A DNA stretch of 64,000 bases from Virgibacillus chiguensis (GTDB lineage: Bacteria; Bacillota; Bacilli; Bacillales; Amphibacillaceae): positions 158,875 to 222,874 of the forward strand of contig NZ_FQXD01000005.1 in NCBI RefSeq assembly GCF_900129865.1. The letters run 5' to 3'. Made by a program: the position numbers and the translations under genes. Position 1 is the first letter of the stretch. Each line of letters begins with the position of its first letter. Shown piece after piece: positions 1 through 9,130 of the stretch. The notes under the pieces are model-generated. The model was not told the DNA's origin and made no database searches. It saw only the letters and a list, made by a program, of their open reading frames with translations.

Positions 1-1
1 T

Positions 2-160
2 GGAAGAGATCAATGTGAAACAGTTTCCATGCCTGGTAGGAAGCCAAATAATGATAATATTATCGAAGCGGTTAACAGCGGTAGAAAAGCATTTGGTTTT
101 ACTGCAGATCATGTCGATGCTGCGGTACCAATGATTATTAATGCATTAAGAAATAAATAG
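2..160 (+). CDS. yhfU: YhfU-like DUF2620 protein, C-terminal part (runs off the window)
   Basis: An open frame enters from the left edge and stops with TAG at 158-160, giving about 52 residues. The tail (GRKPNNDNIIEAVNSGRKAF, then GFTADHVDAAVPMIINAL) matches the end of E. coli YhfU as I recall it, where GIKAKDEHIAKMIAEGKVAFG is followed by a VEH-AIPMLINHL ending. YhfU is a small cytosolic DUF2620 protein of unknown activity. Its place directly upstream of yhfT agrees with this. The N-terminal half and the promoter lie outside the window. Confidence 0.8.
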   Translation, partial: GRDQCETVSMPGRKPNNDNIIEAVNSGRKAFGFTADHVDAAVPMIINALRNK

Positions 161-182
161 TAAAGGAGGTGCTTTGTAAGCT

Positions 183-1475
183 ATGGAGACTTTATTTATT
201 GTGTTAATTGGAGCGATGGCGGCCATTTTAGCAAACCAAAATATTGCAGTGTTTAACGATGGTTTAAGACCAGTCGTCGGAGAACATATTGAAGGAAGGC
301 TAAAGCGTAGAGAATTAGGAGTAACGGCTTTTGCAATGAGCTTTGGATTAGTCATTGGGTTTGGTATCCCTTTTACATTATCAGCTAGTATTATTTTGAT
401 TCATAGCATTTTACTAGGTACAGATATTATCGGTTTAATCACACCAAAGAATAAATGGGGAACCCCTCTAGCAGCTGCCGTTGGAGGATTATACGGATGG
501 GCATTATTAGCAGGTTTAGAAAGCTTTGTGAAGCTCTTTGATTATTTACCTGTTAATTTTTTAGAACCATTAGGAGAAGTGGGAACTCCTGTTGTAGTAA
601 CGTTCATGGCTTTTCCAGCTTTAGCAGTTGCTATGCAATTTAGTATTAAAAAAGGTATTCTAACATTTGTTTTAGCAGCTTTGGTACGGCAGCTTACCGT
701 ATTTGTTAATGAAAGCGGATTCCTTTCCATTGGTGAAAATGTTATTCAATTAAATCAAGAAGGTATGGCACTCATTGTTGGAATGATCTTTCTATTTTTC
801 TATGCAATGAAAGAAAAAGGGGATGAAGGATCTTCTGTTGATTTGGCTGCCATGTTTAGTGAAAAGGTTAAATCTATTAAAAATAATGTCATATATTTTG
901 TCATTATAGGGGCTCTCATTGCAGGAGCGACAAATTTATTAATCATGGCTGGTGATCCAATTTCTCTCAATCTAATTGCAGAAGGAAAAATTACAGATGC
1001 TGGGATTGCAGCTGCAGCTAGAGCAATTGGATTTATTCCACTAGTAGCTAGTACTGCGATTGCGACAGGTGTTTATAGTCCGGTTGGGTTTACATTAATT
1101 TTTGTTGTCGGCTTATTTTCGCCAAATGTTTGGATTGCTGTAATTGTTGGTGGAATAATCAGTTTTCTAGAAGTTATGTTACTAAGTTCAATTGCAAGAT
1201 TTTTAGACAAATATCCTGGTGTGAGAAACTCTGGTGAAAATATTCGTAGTGCTATGACCAAACTATTAGAAGTCGCTTTATTAATTGGTGGTGCGAATGC
1301 ATCTAATATGATTGCACCTGGGTTCGGCTTCTTCTTTATTGCTGGTTTTTATCTATTAAATGAAGTAGCTGGTCGTCCGATTGTCCGTATGGCAGTAGGT
1401 CCTGTTGGCGCAATTGCAGTAGGTATTATCGCTAACATCCTAGTCGCTTTAGGCCTAATGAGTATTCCGCAATAA
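183..1475 (+). CDS. yhfT: YhfT family integral membrane protein, probable transporter
   Basis: 430 residues, almost entirely hydrophobic, with ten or more predicted membrane helices and the glycine-rich loops typical of permeases (for example GLRPVVGEHIEGRLKRREL near residue 30). The length is close to the roughly 434 residues of E. coli YhfT. It is the only membrane protein of the yhf cluster, so it is the likely uptake route for the unknown substrate; the substrate is not known. A strong AAAGGAGGTG lies at 162-171, a slightly long distance from the ATG, but no better in-frame start follows. It is 22 nt after yhfU and 27 nt before php, so it is co-transcribed. Confidence 0.85.
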   Translation: METLFIVLIGAMAAILANQNIAVFNDGLRPVVGEHIEGRLKRRELGVTAFAMSFGLVIGFGIPFTLSASIILIHSILLGTDIIGLITPKNKWGTPLAAAVGGLYGWALLAGLESFVKLFDYLPVNFLEPLGEVGTPVVVTFMAFPALAVAMQFSIKKGILTFVLAALVRQLTVFVNESGFLSIGENVIQLNQEGMALIVGMIFLFFYAMKEKGDEGSSVDLAAMFSEKVKSIKNNVIYFVIIGALIAGATNLLIMAGDPISLNLIAEGKITDAGIAAAARAIGFIPLVASTAIATGVYSPVGFTLIFVVGLFSPNVWIAVIVGGIISFLEVMLLSSIARFLDKYPGVRNSGENIRSAMTKLLEVALLIGGANASNMIAPGFGFFFIAGFYLLNEVAGRPIVRMAVGPVGAIAVGIIANILVALGLMSIPQ

Positions 1476-1502
1476 AATGAATGAAACTACAGGAGTGATG
1501 AT

Positions 1503-2420
1503 ATGATACAAACTGTAAGAGGTAGGATTACTACAGATGACTTTGGGGTATGCGCAGCGCATGAACATTTATCCATTGATCTATCAAAAGTGAAAAATGA
1601 TCCAGACACTATATTAGATGATGAAGAAGGTATGATTTCTGAGTTGAATCATTTTTATCGTGCGGGTGGCAGATCGCTAATAGAATTAACAAATGATGGA
1701 ATGGGTAGAAATGTTTCACGTTTAAAAACGTTAAGTGAGAAATCAAATGTTCACATTGTAACTTGTACAGGATTTTATAAAAATCCCTTTATTCCTGATT
1801 TTGCTAACAGCTGGGACCGTCATCAGTTTGCAGCGTATTTTATTCGTGAAATAGAAGAGGGAATAGGAGATAGCGGAATATTTCCGGGGATAATAGGTGA
1901 AGTTGGAACAAGCTTAAATGAGATGAAGCCAGTAGAAAAAGAACTAATTATCGGTGCTGGAAAAGCAGCTTTAGCAACGGGATTAACGGTTAGTACACAT
2001 ACGACGTTAGGAACAATGGGTCGTGAGCAAGTAGAAATGCTTTTTAACGTTGGCTTGGATAAAGATCAAATTATTATTGGTCACCAAGACCTCAATCCGA
2101 ATAAAAATGAAGTGCTAGAGGTGCTTCGTTCTGGAGTTTATATTGGATTTGATACAATTGGAAAAAATAACTATAGGCCAGATGAAGAACGTTTATCGTA
2201 TTTGATCGATTTTATTGAACGAGGTTTTCAAAAACAAATTTTACTTTCCGCTGATTTAACTAGGAAATCTCATTGGAAAAAGCATGGTGGTCCTGGATAT
2301 GATTTAGTACTTAATAAGTTTGTACCAATTCTACGGGAGCAGGGCGTCTCTAATCATGTTATAGATGATTTGCTGATTCATAATCCTGCGAACGCCTTAT
2401 CGATAAAGGAGCGTTTATAG
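1503..2420 (+). CDS. php: Phosphotriesterase-homology protein (PHP/YhfV family)
   Basis: 305 residues, an amidohydrolase-superfamily TIM barrel. The binuclear metal ligands of the family are visible: HEH at 20-22, Glu133 (IIGEVG), His166 (VSTHT), His194 (IIGHQD) and Asp251 (LSADLTR). A Glu bridges the metals, as in E. coli PHP, where true phosphotriesterases use a carbamylated Lys. The physiological substrate is unknown; the family cleaves phosphoesters or lactones. AGGAG sits 7-8 nt before the ATG. The stop codon shares its G with the GTG start of yhfS, implying translational coupling. Confidence 0.88.
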   Translation: MIQTVRGRITTDDFGVCAAHEHLSIDLSKVKNDPDTILDDEEGMISELNHFYRAGGRSLIELTNDGMGRNVSRLKTLSEKSNVHIVTCTGFYKNPFIPDFANSWDRHQFAAYFIREIEEGIGDSGIFPGIIGEVGTSLNEMKPVEKELIIGAGKAALATGLTVSTHTTLGTMGREQVEMLFNVGLDKDQIIIGHQDLNPNKNEVLEVLRSGVYIGFDTIGKNNYRPDEERLSYLIDFIERGFQKQILLSADLTRKSHWKKHGGPGYDLVLNKFVPILREQGVSNHVIDDLLIHNPANALSIKERL

Positions 2421-3544
2421 TGGCTTATGATAAATCAAAATTAAAGTACGCCGATTCTGTTATTCCAACTTTAACCGTTAAAGAAGCGCAACAATTACAG
2501 TTTAAATTAGTTGATTGTATGAGTGAGCATTTTTCTGGCGATCAGTTTTTATCAATGGGAGATTTAGGGGTTGCTCCAAAATATAAAAAGCCAGAACAAA
2601 CAAAAAGGGTTGAACGAACACTTGCTACATTTTTTGGTGTAGAGGATGCTTCACTAGTGCGAGGGGCTGGCACTGGCGCAATTCGTACTATACTAAGTAC
2701 ATTGATGTCAGCAGGAGATCAAATGTTCATTCACGATGCCCCAGTATATACAACGACTCAGGATACCATTCAAATGCTGGGAATTAAAACAAAGAAAGTA
2801 AATTATAATGATGTGGAAGCTGTTAAAAGAGCAGTAACAGCAGAGGATACTTGTAAAGTTTTTTATGTTCAACATGCACGCCAAACACCTACTGATATCT
2901 ATGATTTAAAGACAGTTATTCAAATGGTTAAACAGGAACGACCAGATATCGCCATTGTTGTTGATGATAATTATTGCGCTATGAAGGCGTATGGGATTGG
3001 TGTTGAGTTTGGGGCGGATTATTCCACTTTTTCTGGATTTAAAGTACTTGGACCAGAAGGAATTGGGATAATTGTTGGTAAGAGTGAAGCGATCAACTTG
3101 CTTCAAGAAAGAAATTATTCAGGCGGTGGCCAGATTCAAGGATATGAAGCAATGGAACTGTTGCGCATGATGACCTTTGCGCCTGTAGCTCTTGCTACGC
3201 AAAATGAACAGGTGGAAGAAGTTTGTAAGCACTTAAATGAAGGTATAATTGAAGGAATTGATCATGCATATATGGTAAATGCACAATCAAAAGTGATTAT
3301 TGTAGAACTGCGACAGCCAATTGCTCAAGCAGTTATTAAAGTGAGCAATCAATTGGGGGCAGCAACACACCCGGTGGGGGCAGAGTCTAAGTATGAAATT
3401 ATACCAATGATCTATCGTGTTTCAGGCAGTTTTATTGCCGCCGAGCCAAAGTTAAAAGAGTATGGCTTACGAATTAACCCAATGAAATCTGGATCTTCAA
3501 CGGTTTTAAGCATTTTAGATAAAGCAATAAAATCAGTACAATAA
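2420..3544 (+). CDS. yhfS: YhfS-like PLP-dependent enzyme (aminotransferase fold type I)
   Basis: 374 residues, slightly longer than E. coli YhfS. Fold-type I features are present: a RGAGTGAIRT phosphate-binding region near residue 81, VVDDNYCAM near 180 (Asp contacting the PLP nitrogen) and the probable Schiff-base Lys208 in STFSGFKVLGPEG. The reaction is unknown; cystathionine-lyase-like or aminotransferase-like chemistry is possible. It starts with GTG, overlapping the php stop by one base, with AAAGGAG at 2404-2410 at good spacing. Context: one of two PLP proteins in this operon, the other being YhfX. Confidence 0.85.
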   Translation: MAYDKSKLKYADSVIPTLTVKEAQQLQFKLVDCMSEHFSGDQFLSMGDLGVAPKYKKPEQTKRVERTLATFFGVEDASLVRGAGTGAIRTILSTLMSAGDQMFIHDAPVYTTTQDTIQMLGIKTKKVNYNDVEAVKRAVTAEDTCKVFYVQHARQTPTDIYDLKTVIQMVKQERPDIAIVVDDNYCAMKAYGIGVEFGADYSTFSGFKVLGPEGIGIIVGKSEAINLLQERNYSGGGQIQGYEAMELLRMMTFAPVALATQNEQVEEVCKHLNEGIIEGIDHAYMVNAQSKVIIVELRQPIAQAVIKVSNQLGAATHPVGAESKYEIIPMIYRVSGSFIAAEPKLKEYGLRINPMKSGSSTVLSILDKAIKSVQ

Positions 3545-3577
3545 ATACAGTTTTCAACAGAAAGCAGGAGGATGCCC

Positions 3578-4738
3578 ATGTTTTTGGACGTAACCAAACG
3601 TAGAAATCCACAACTAATAAAGACTGGTGTTACTTTTCATCAATCTGGGGAAATCCCGCCGAACACATATATAATAGATGTGGACATACTAAAAGAGAAT
3701 ACACGAATGATGGCAAAAACGGCTAATGATCATCATTTTAATCTTTATTTTATGACAAAACAACTTGGGCGAATTCCCGAGTTGGCGAAAATTTTTACAG
3801 ACAATGGTATTGAAAAAGCTGTTGCCGTAGATTTTGATGAAGGTAAAGTTTTGGCTGAAAATGGAGTAGCTATTGGAAATATTGGTCATCTAGTTCAACC
3901 AGGGAAAATGCAGTGGAATGAAGTATTAAGCTGGGAGCCAGAGGTAGTTACGATATTTTCCTATGAAAGAGCCAAGCAATTATCAGAAAGTGCAGTGAAG
4001 CTTGGAATGAAGCAAAATATCTTACTCAAGGTCTATGGTTTAAATGATAAAATGTATAGTTCCCAGGAAGGCGGAATCCCCTTAGAGCATCTTTCTAAGA
4101 CAGTTGCCGAAATTCGAAAATTATCAGGTGTAAATATTGTTGGCGTTACTACGTTTCCCAACTTGGAAATAAACCAAACAGAGACGAAAATGATTCCTAC
4201 AACTAATATGCATACGTTAATGCAGGCGAGAGCCATTTTAGAGAATGAAGGAATTGAAATAAAGCAAGTCAATGGCCCAGGGGGAACTAGCTGTCAAACA
4301 ATACCTCATCTAGCCTTACAAGGTGTTACACACGGTGAGCCGGGGCATGGGTTAACAGGTACAACCCCATTACATGCATATTGTGATTTACCTGAAAAGC
4401 CAGCTATTATTTATGTTTCTGAGGTATCGCACAGGTTCAAAGAGCAATATCAAGTAATAGCGGGAGGGTATTATGGACGTTCTAATATGGAAGGCTGTTT
4501 TGTAGGACATGAGGAACAAAGTATATTGAAACGATACGTTCGTGCTTATAACAGCAGCCCAGAATCTATCGACTACTATGGTTCTATAGATAAATCGGAT
4601 AACTTTCAAATAGAAATTGGAGATACAGCTATTTTTGCCTTTCGCACCCAAATATTTGTAACACGAGCGCATGTAGCACTGATAGAAGGAATACAAACTG
4701 GTAATCCGAGACTTATTCATTTAGAAAGGAAGTGGTGA
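3578..4738 (+). CDS. yhfX: YhfX-like PLP protein (alanine racemase-type barrel)
   Basis: 386 residues from the chosen start. Fold-type III (alanine-racemase-like) protein with an N-terminal barrel; the likely PLP lysine is in YFMTKQLGR near residue 61. E. coli YhfX has about 387 residues. The activity is unknown; racemase or decarboxylase-like chemistry on an amino acid is inferred from the fold. An upstream in-frame ATG at 3572 directly abuts the AGGAGG at 3566-3571, so the ATG at 3578, six bases after it, is preferred. The gene ends 4 nt before yhfW. Confidence 0.85.
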   Translation: MFLDVTKRRNPQLIKTGVTFHQSGEIPPNTYIIDVDILKENTRMMAKTANDHHFNLYFMTKQLGRIPELAKIFTDNGIEKAVAVDFDEGKVLAENGVAIGNIGHLVQPGKMQWNEVLSWEPEVVTIFSYERAKQLSESAVKLGMKQNILLKVYGLNDKMYSSQEGGIPLEHLSKTVAEIRKLSGVNIVGVTTFPNLEINQTETKMIPTTNMHTLMQARAILENEGIEIKQVNGPGGTSCQTIPHLALQGVTHGEPGHGLTGTTPLHAYCDLPEKPAIIYVSEVSHRFKEQYQVIAGGYYGRSNMEGCFVGHEEQSILKRYVRAYNSSPESIDYYGSIDKSDNFQIEIGDTAIFAFRTQIFVTRAHVALIEGIQTGNPRLIHLERKW

Positions 4739-4742
4739 CATC

Positions 4743-5942
4743 ATGCCTAAAATGATGTTACTTGTCATTGATAGTTTTGGTATAGGGGCGATGGATGATT
4801 GTGCTGCATATATACCTTCTGATTGTAATGCAAACACTTATAAACATATTCGAGAGGCAAAACAATGCGAGCTGGATATACCGAAGATGTACGAGATGGG
4901 CTTAGGAACACTTGTAGATGGTAGACCTGTGCCAGAAAATGCGTATGGCTATTCCAAATTGGCGCACCATGGAGCAGATACCTATCTAGGGCATCAAGAG
5001 ATTGCTGGAAGCTGTCCGAAAAAGTCTTATAAAAGATTAATGAAAGATATTCATGCTCAACTAAAGCAAGCTCTGGAAGAAAAAGGCTATAAGGTCACAT
5101 ATCCAATTGATTCTTGTCCTATTCTTCTAGTTGACAACGCCGTAGTTGTTGGGGATAACTTAGAGTCTGAGGTTGGTAACATTATTAATGTGACAGCAGA
5201 TTTTAAAAAAATGCCGTTCAACAAAGTTAAAAAACTAGGAGAAGTCATTCGTGCCAATGTAGATACAACGAGAGTTATTGCATTCGGTGGTCCATACACT
5301 TCCATTGACCATATATTGTCTTGTGTGAAGGAAAAAAATAAAGGGCAGTGGGGTGTGGACACACCCAAGGCGAAAGTTTATGGAGAAGGGTACGATGTTT
5401 ATCATATGGGGTATGGTGTAGAAATTAACAAACAATTCCCTATGATTGCTGCAAAACATGGGCTAAAAGTTTATCGCTTAGGAAAAACGGCGGATGTCTT
5501 GCATGGTGAAGGCCCCGCTGAGCCTATTGTGAACACGACCCAATTATTAAAAAAAGTTGATGAAGCGTACCAAAAAGAAAAAAATGATGCAGCATTTTTG
5601 GTAAATGTGCAAGAAACGGATTTAGCAGGGCATGCCGAAAATGTAGATTGGTATTGTGAATTGTTAAATGAAACGGATCAATGGTTACAAAAGTTCATTC
5701 CTAAATTGGCTGAAGATGACATTTTAATTATTATGGCTGACCATGGGAACGATCCAACCATCGGACATTCTAATCATACACGAGAGTATGTTCCAATTAT
5801 GGTGGTAGGCAAAAAGGTGAAAAAAGTGAATATTGGTATGAGGGAAACTATGTCTGATGTTGGTGCAACCTTCTGTGAATTTTTTCATTTACCTGCTACA
5901 GCAGAAGGTGTAAGCTTTCTTCAAGAGATTATAGAAGAGTAA
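4743..5942 (+). CDS. yhfW: YhfW-like phosphopentomutase-family metalloenzyme
   Basis: 399 residues, alkaline-phosphatase superfamily, close to phosphopentomutase (DeoB). The metal-site segments are visible: DSFGIGAMDD at the N terminus, TYLGHQEIAG near residue 80 (the phosphothreonine region of DeoB), and ADHGNDPTIGHSNHTRE near residue 340. It probably moves or hydrolyses a phosphate on a sugar-like intermediate; the substrate is not known. AGGAAGTGG precedes the ATG. It is the last gene of the operon and is followed by a repeat and a terminator. Confidence 0.87.
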   Translation: MPKMMLLVIDSFGIGAMDDCAAYIPSDCNANTYKHIREAKQCELDIPKMYEMGLGTLVDGRPVPENAYGYSKLAHHGADTYLGHQEIAGSCPKKSYKRLMKDIHAQLKQALEEKGYKVTYPIDSCPILLVDNAVVVGDNLESEVGNIINVTADFKKMPFNKVKKLGEVIRANVDTTRVIAFGGPYTSIDHILSCVKEKNKGQWGVDTPKAKVYGEGYDVYHMGYGVEINKQFPMIAAKHGLKVYRLGKTADVLHGEGPAEPIVNTTQLLKKVDEAYQKEKNDAAFLVNVQETDLAGHAENVDWYCELLNETDQWLQKFIPKLAEDDILIIMADHGNDPTIGHSNHTREYVPIMVVGKKVKKVNIGMRETMSDVGATFCEFFHLPATAEGVSFLQEIIEE

Positions 5943-5972
5943 TATCCGCCTGATTTTATTAATCATATTCTT

Positions 5973-6050
5973 AGAAAAGCTTGGCTTGTCGCCAAGTCTT
6001 ATGGCGCAAAAGTGCCGTCGTTTTTCTATAGTTTAAGATAGAATAATGCG
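5973..6050 (-). repeat. Dispersed repeat family A, copy 1
   Basis: Reverse-orientation copy of the roughly 90-bp family A. It carries the GCTTGGCTTGTCGCCAAG hairpin followed by a CTTATGGCG segment and an AT-rich end. It lies between yhfW and its terminator, so it would be transcribed into the operon mRNA. Confidence 0.75.
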
Positions 6051-6066
6051 CTTAAAACGTAGGCTT

Positions 6067-6104
6067 ATCCTGTGAATACTTTCTTGTGTGCACAGGATTT
6101 TTTT
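6067..6104 (+). terminator. Rho-independent terminator of the yhf operon
   Basis: ATCCTGTG (6067-6074) pairs with CACAGGAT (6091-6098) and is followed by a run of seven T. The rest of the gap 5943-6346 holds repeat A copy 1, plain AT-rich sequence at 6105-6245, and the moaC terminator. Confidence 0.8.
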
Positions 6105-6246
6105 AATTTGTGGTATTGAATTGTAAATGAATAGGTAAAGTAGTTTTTATAAAAAGTATAGTATTGAATTTCAACATGATTTTAAGACTACTTAAATAGT
6201 AAACCTTTGTTTTTGCGATACTATTGGAACGAAAAGAATGGTATAA

Positions 6247-6274
6247 AAATAGCAGGGTATACCCCCTGCTATTT
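6247..6274 (-). terminator. Terminator downstream of moaC
   Basis: AAATAGCAGGG (6247-6257) pairs with CCCTGCTATTT (6264-6274). On the minus strand it is followed by TTTTTATAC, so it ends moaC transcription. Confidence 0.75.
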
Positions 6275-6346
6275 AAAGAAAATCACGCTGTCATGTTGCC
6301 ATAATGAAAGATTTAAGGGGCGAGTTTATTAGAAAACAGCTAAAAG

Positions 6347-6841
6347 CTAGTTTGTCTCCCGATGGTAATCACCGTTTTTTCCTCCGCTTTTCTCTTGTAA
6401 AAAAGTTGGTCCAATCGTCATTGCTTTGTCGATTGCCTTACACATGTCATATACCGTCAAAGCTGCTGTGGCAGCTGAAGTTAATGCTTCCATTTCTACT
6501 CCAGTAGACCCGACTGTTTTCACTTCAGCTTCAATCACTAACTGATACATATCGTACGCCTCTAGTTCCACCCAAGTAAAGGAAAGATCTACACTGCTAA
6601 TGGGAATCGGGTGGCACATGGGAATAATGGATGATGTTTGCTTGGCGCCCATAATACCAGCTATTTGAGCAACACCTAGTACATCGCCCTTTTTGTTTTT
6701 TTGTTCCACAATATTTTCATAAACCAATTTATTCATGTTTACACTTGAACGGGCAATGGCTTTTCGCTCACTTTCATGTTTGTCGGATATATCCACCATT
6801 TTAGCCCTACCATGTTCATTAAAATGGGAGAAATCTGCCAT
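6347..6841 (-). CDS. moaC: Cyclic pyranopterin monophosphate synthase MoaC
   Basis: 164 residues, normal for MoaC. It converts the MoaA product (a cyclic 8-oxo-GTP derivative) into cyclic pyranopterin monophosphate in molybdenum cofactor synthesis, in the cytosol. The family pattern is clear: [15 protein letters not shown] at the N terminus, [19 protein letters not shown] in the middle (His of the active site) and [20 protein letters not shown] with [10 protein letters not shown] near the end. No other mo genes are adjacent, so it is monocistronic here. TCACCTGCTTTC upstream supplies an AGGTG-type Shine-Dalgarno on the minus strand. Confidence 0.95.
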   Translation of the reverse strand: MADFSHFNEHGRAKMVDISDKHESERKAIARSSVNMNKLVYENIVEQKNKKGDVLGVAQIAGIMGAKQTSSIIPMCHPIPISSVDLSFTWVELEAYDMYQLVIEAEVKTVGSTGVEMEALTSAATAALTVYDMCKAIDKAMTIGPTFLQEKSGGKNGDYHRETN

Positions 6842-6927
6842 GCTGTCACCTGCTTTCTTTATTCAGAAGAGAGATTCTATAATTCTATTTTACCATTGGA
6901 TAGCGGTTAAACAAAATTAAGTTTTCC

Positions 6928-6958
6928 TTGCCTATGACGTTACGTCATAAGTTAAACT
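6928..6958 (+). promoter_or_regulatory. MerR-type promoter/operator of the first merR module
   Basis: TTGCCT (6928-6933) and TAAACT (6953-6958) are separated by 19 bp, the over-long spacer typical of MerR-controlled promoters. The spacer contains the palindrome TATGACGTTACGTCATA (6933-6949), whose 13-bp core recurs at the second module (9138-9150). Confidence 0.75.
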
Positions 6959-6991
6959 ATGAGAAAGAAGATCAAGGGGAGGAGATTGAGA

Positions 6992-7756
6992 ATGAGTGAA
7001 GCGTATTTTACAGTGAAACAGTTTGCAAACATGATTGGTATAACGGAGCGTACGTTACAATACTATGATCGAAAAGGAGTATTAAAGCCCACCAATTACA
7101 CGGATCACGGCCACCGTTTGTATACGCATGAGGATATATTTACCGCACAAAAAATCATTACATTCAAATATTTAGGGTTTTCGTTAAAACAGATTAAAGC
7201 ACACCTCTATGAGAGCCCGGCGAAAAACATGCAGGAAACGTTAAAAGAGCAAAAAAAATTACTTGAAGAAAAACGAGATCACCTTCATCATGTCATTCGC
7301 ACTATTTCAAGAGTAGAGAAGATGGCAGACATGAGCGAAATAAATAAAGATTTGTTATTAGCAATTATTCATGCAACACAGACAGAAGAAGATGTGGAGC
7401 AATGGCTAGCCAATCATTTGTCTCCATCTGCCATGGAGAAAATTTTCATGCGCCATTTGTCTGAAGAAGAAAGGCTGGAAATAGAACGCAAGACGATGGT
7501 ATATGTACATCATTTACAACAACTATATTATCAAGGTCTCTCTCCAGAGCATGCTGACGTGCAAATGGAAGTAGCACAATTGTTAGAATACATTGGGAAT
7601 TTATGGGGGGAGGATATTTTTGAACAAATAAATGCGTTAGAAATAGAAGGTGATGCTCTATATCACTTTACTTTACTACCAAAAGAAGTAGAATCGTTTA
7701 TTAGTCAAGCTATTGACGTCTATATGGAACAGATGGAGTTCGAGGAGGAATGTTAA
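6992..7756 (+). CDS. MerR family transcriptional regulator (module 1)
   Basis: 254 residues. An N-terminal winged helix of MerR type is followed by the usual YYDRKG and GHRLYTHEDI motifs (residues about 22-58), a dimerising coiled coil near 85-120, and a C-terminal domain of about 130 residues with no cysteine metal site, so a drug or peptide ligand is more likely than a metal. The start is taken at 6992 because GGGGAGGAG (6977-6985) lies 6-7 nt ahead; an upstream ATG at 6959 overlaps the -10 box. Its 3' end overlaps the next gene by 7 bases. Probably autoregulated through the operator at 6933-6949. Confidence 0.88.
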   Translation: MSEAYFTVKQFANMIGITERTLQYYDRKGVLKPTNYTDHGHRLYTHEDIFTAQKIITFKYLGFSLKQIKAHLYESPAKNMQETLKEQKKLLEEKRDHLHHVIRTISRVEKMADMSEINKDLLLAIIHATQTEEDVEQWLANHLSPSAMEKIFMRHLSEEERLEIERKTMVYVHHLQQLYYQGLSPEHADVQMEVAQLLEYIGNLWGEDIFEQINALEIEGDALYHFTLLPKEVESFISQAIDVYMEQMEFEEEC

Positions 7757-8409
7757 AGCAGATAGGCTTGATGTATATGCGTTTGTGGTATTATGGCGTA
7801 GTCGTTTGGTTGAAAAAACATCCAGCACCTGCTAGGGATGAAAATGTGTATAAGTATCATCAAACGTCACAAATGAAGGTAATTACAATAGTTTTTAGTA
7901 TGTTAACGATTTTAGAAGGAGGTCTGTTGCATTTCCTCCTGCATTTTTGGAATGAAACCATTGCTTGGATTACCACCATCATACATGTACATGCGCTCGT
8001 TTATTGCATGGCGCTGTTTCAATCAGCGAAACATAAGCCCCATGTAATAGAAGGGAATAAGGTTAACATACAATTTGGCTTTCAAAGTAATCTAGAATTA
8101 GATATTCGTAATATAAGCGAGATTGTAGCTGCACAACCCATTTCCTTTGAAACGAAAATACCAAAGCATACTTATGTTTCGCTCATGCAGTGGGATGATC
8201 CACATTATGCGTTCATACTTAAACAACCTGTGCCATTGAAAAAGATCTTTGGCAAAACAAGATCTATCACATCTGTTGTGTTAAGAGCTGATGATATGGA
8301 AGGGATGATTGCTAGAATAAAAGATTTCCCATATAATATAGACGAGCAGTTGCTCAAGGAAGATGAAAAGGTGAGAAAACATGAACATAAGGAAGTATCA
8401 TCCAGATGA
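7750..8409 (+). CDS. Membrane protein of unknown function in the merR module
   Basis: 219 residues; I do not recognise a family. Two hydrophobic helices (about residues 50-70 and 75-95, the latter with IHVHALVYCMALFQ) follow a short basic N terminus; the last 120 residues look soluble and beta-rich, resembling a PH-like cytoplasmic domain. GAGGAGG inside the end of merR is its ribosome binding site, and the gene overlaps merR by 7 bases, so translation is coupled. It is a likely regulon partner of the MerR protein. Confidence 0.75.
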   Translation: MLKQIGLMYMRLWYYGVVVWLKKHPAPARDENVYKYHQTSQMKVITIVFSMLTILEGGLLHFLLHFWNETIAWITTIIHVHALVYCMALFQSAKHKPHVIEGNKVNIQFGFQSNLELDIRNISEIVAAQPISFETKIPKHTYVSLMQWDDPHYAFILKQPVPLKKIFGKTRSITSVVLRADDMEGMIARIKDFPYNIDEQLLKEDEKVRKHEHKEVSSR

Positions 8410-8809
8410 ATTGGATCAATTAGTGGATATTTGGTATCAAGGCTCCCTGTATGCGCACAACTTTATCGAGCAAGCGTACTGGGAGTCACAACGAAAAGCG
8501 ATGAAGGAAACGTATTTGCCAATGGCGGAAACGCATGTTATTTTGGCGGATAGCGAGATAGTAGGTTTTATTGCAATGGTTGACAATTATTTAGCAGCTG
8601 TATTTGTGAAAGTTGCTTGTCAAGGAAAAGGCTACGGTAAAGAACTATTGCAATTTGTTAAAGCAAACCGCAATCACATACAATTAAAAGTCTATCAGAA
8701 AAACAAGCAGGCGGTCGGTTTTTACCTCAAACAGGCTTTTGCAATTTGTGAAGAATTGGTAGATGAACCTACAGGGGAAAAGGAATATTTGCTGGAATGG
8801 AAAAAATAA
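8381..8809 (+). CDS. GNAT family N-acetyltransferase (YjaB-like)
   Basis: 142 residues, a single GNAT domain. The acetyl-CoA binding motif A is visible as VACQGKGYGKELLQFV (about residues 80-95), with LKVYQKNKQAVGFYLKQAF following (motif B). The overall pattern (IRKYHPDELDQLVDIW at the N terminus) resembles YjaB/YiaC-type enzymes. The substrate is unknown. AAGGTGAG precedes the ATG, which lies 29 bases inside the preceding gene, so it is the third gene of the merR operon. A strong terminator follows at 8970-9000. Confidence 0.85.
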   Translation: MNIRKYHPDELDQLVDIWYQGSLYAHNFIEQAYWESQRKAMKETYLPMAETHVILADSEIVGFIAMVDNYLAAVFVKVACQGKGYGKELLQFVKANRNHIQLKVYQKNKQAVGFYLKQAFAICEELVDEPTGEKEYLLEWKK

Positions 8810-8968
8810 TTGCTTGCATTTCTTTGTTCGAAGGAAGCGGTTTAAAGCGTGAAGAAGTTAACAACTTTAAAGGAATTTTTTCTTCGTTGACTATTTTTCA
8901 GAATGTGTAACATAAATGGGATATGGATGTGAAACGTTTCAGCGTCAGTTTCATCTATAAGTGGAAGG

Positions 8969-9000
8969 AAAAAAAGGGTGCCATGAGGTATCCTTTTTTT
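8969..9000 (+). terminator. Terminator of the first merR operon
   Basis: AAAAAAGGGTGCC pairs with GGTATCCTTTTTT through a 4-base loop (ATGA), with two G-T pairs and a run of T at the end. Confidence 0.85.
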
Positions 9001-9096
9001 ACACTATAGGAAAGTATAAAGTCTATAGATTTATAGTATAAGAAAAACAAAGCCATTCGCCATAAGACTTGGCGACAAGCCAAGTTTTTCTAAAAT
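9001..9096 (+). repeat. Dispersed repeat family A, copy 2
   Basis: A full-length copy: ACACTATAGGAAAGTATAAA at the left, TTTATAGTATAAGAAAAAC in the middle, then CATAAGACTTGGCGACAAGC and CAAGTTTTTCTAAA. It serves here as the reference copy. The gap 8810-9198 otherwise holds the terminator just before it and the module-2 promoter just after it. Confidence 0.85.
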
Positions 9097-9130
9097 GAAA
9101 TAATAAATTTCCCTATAAATGGTGAAATGC

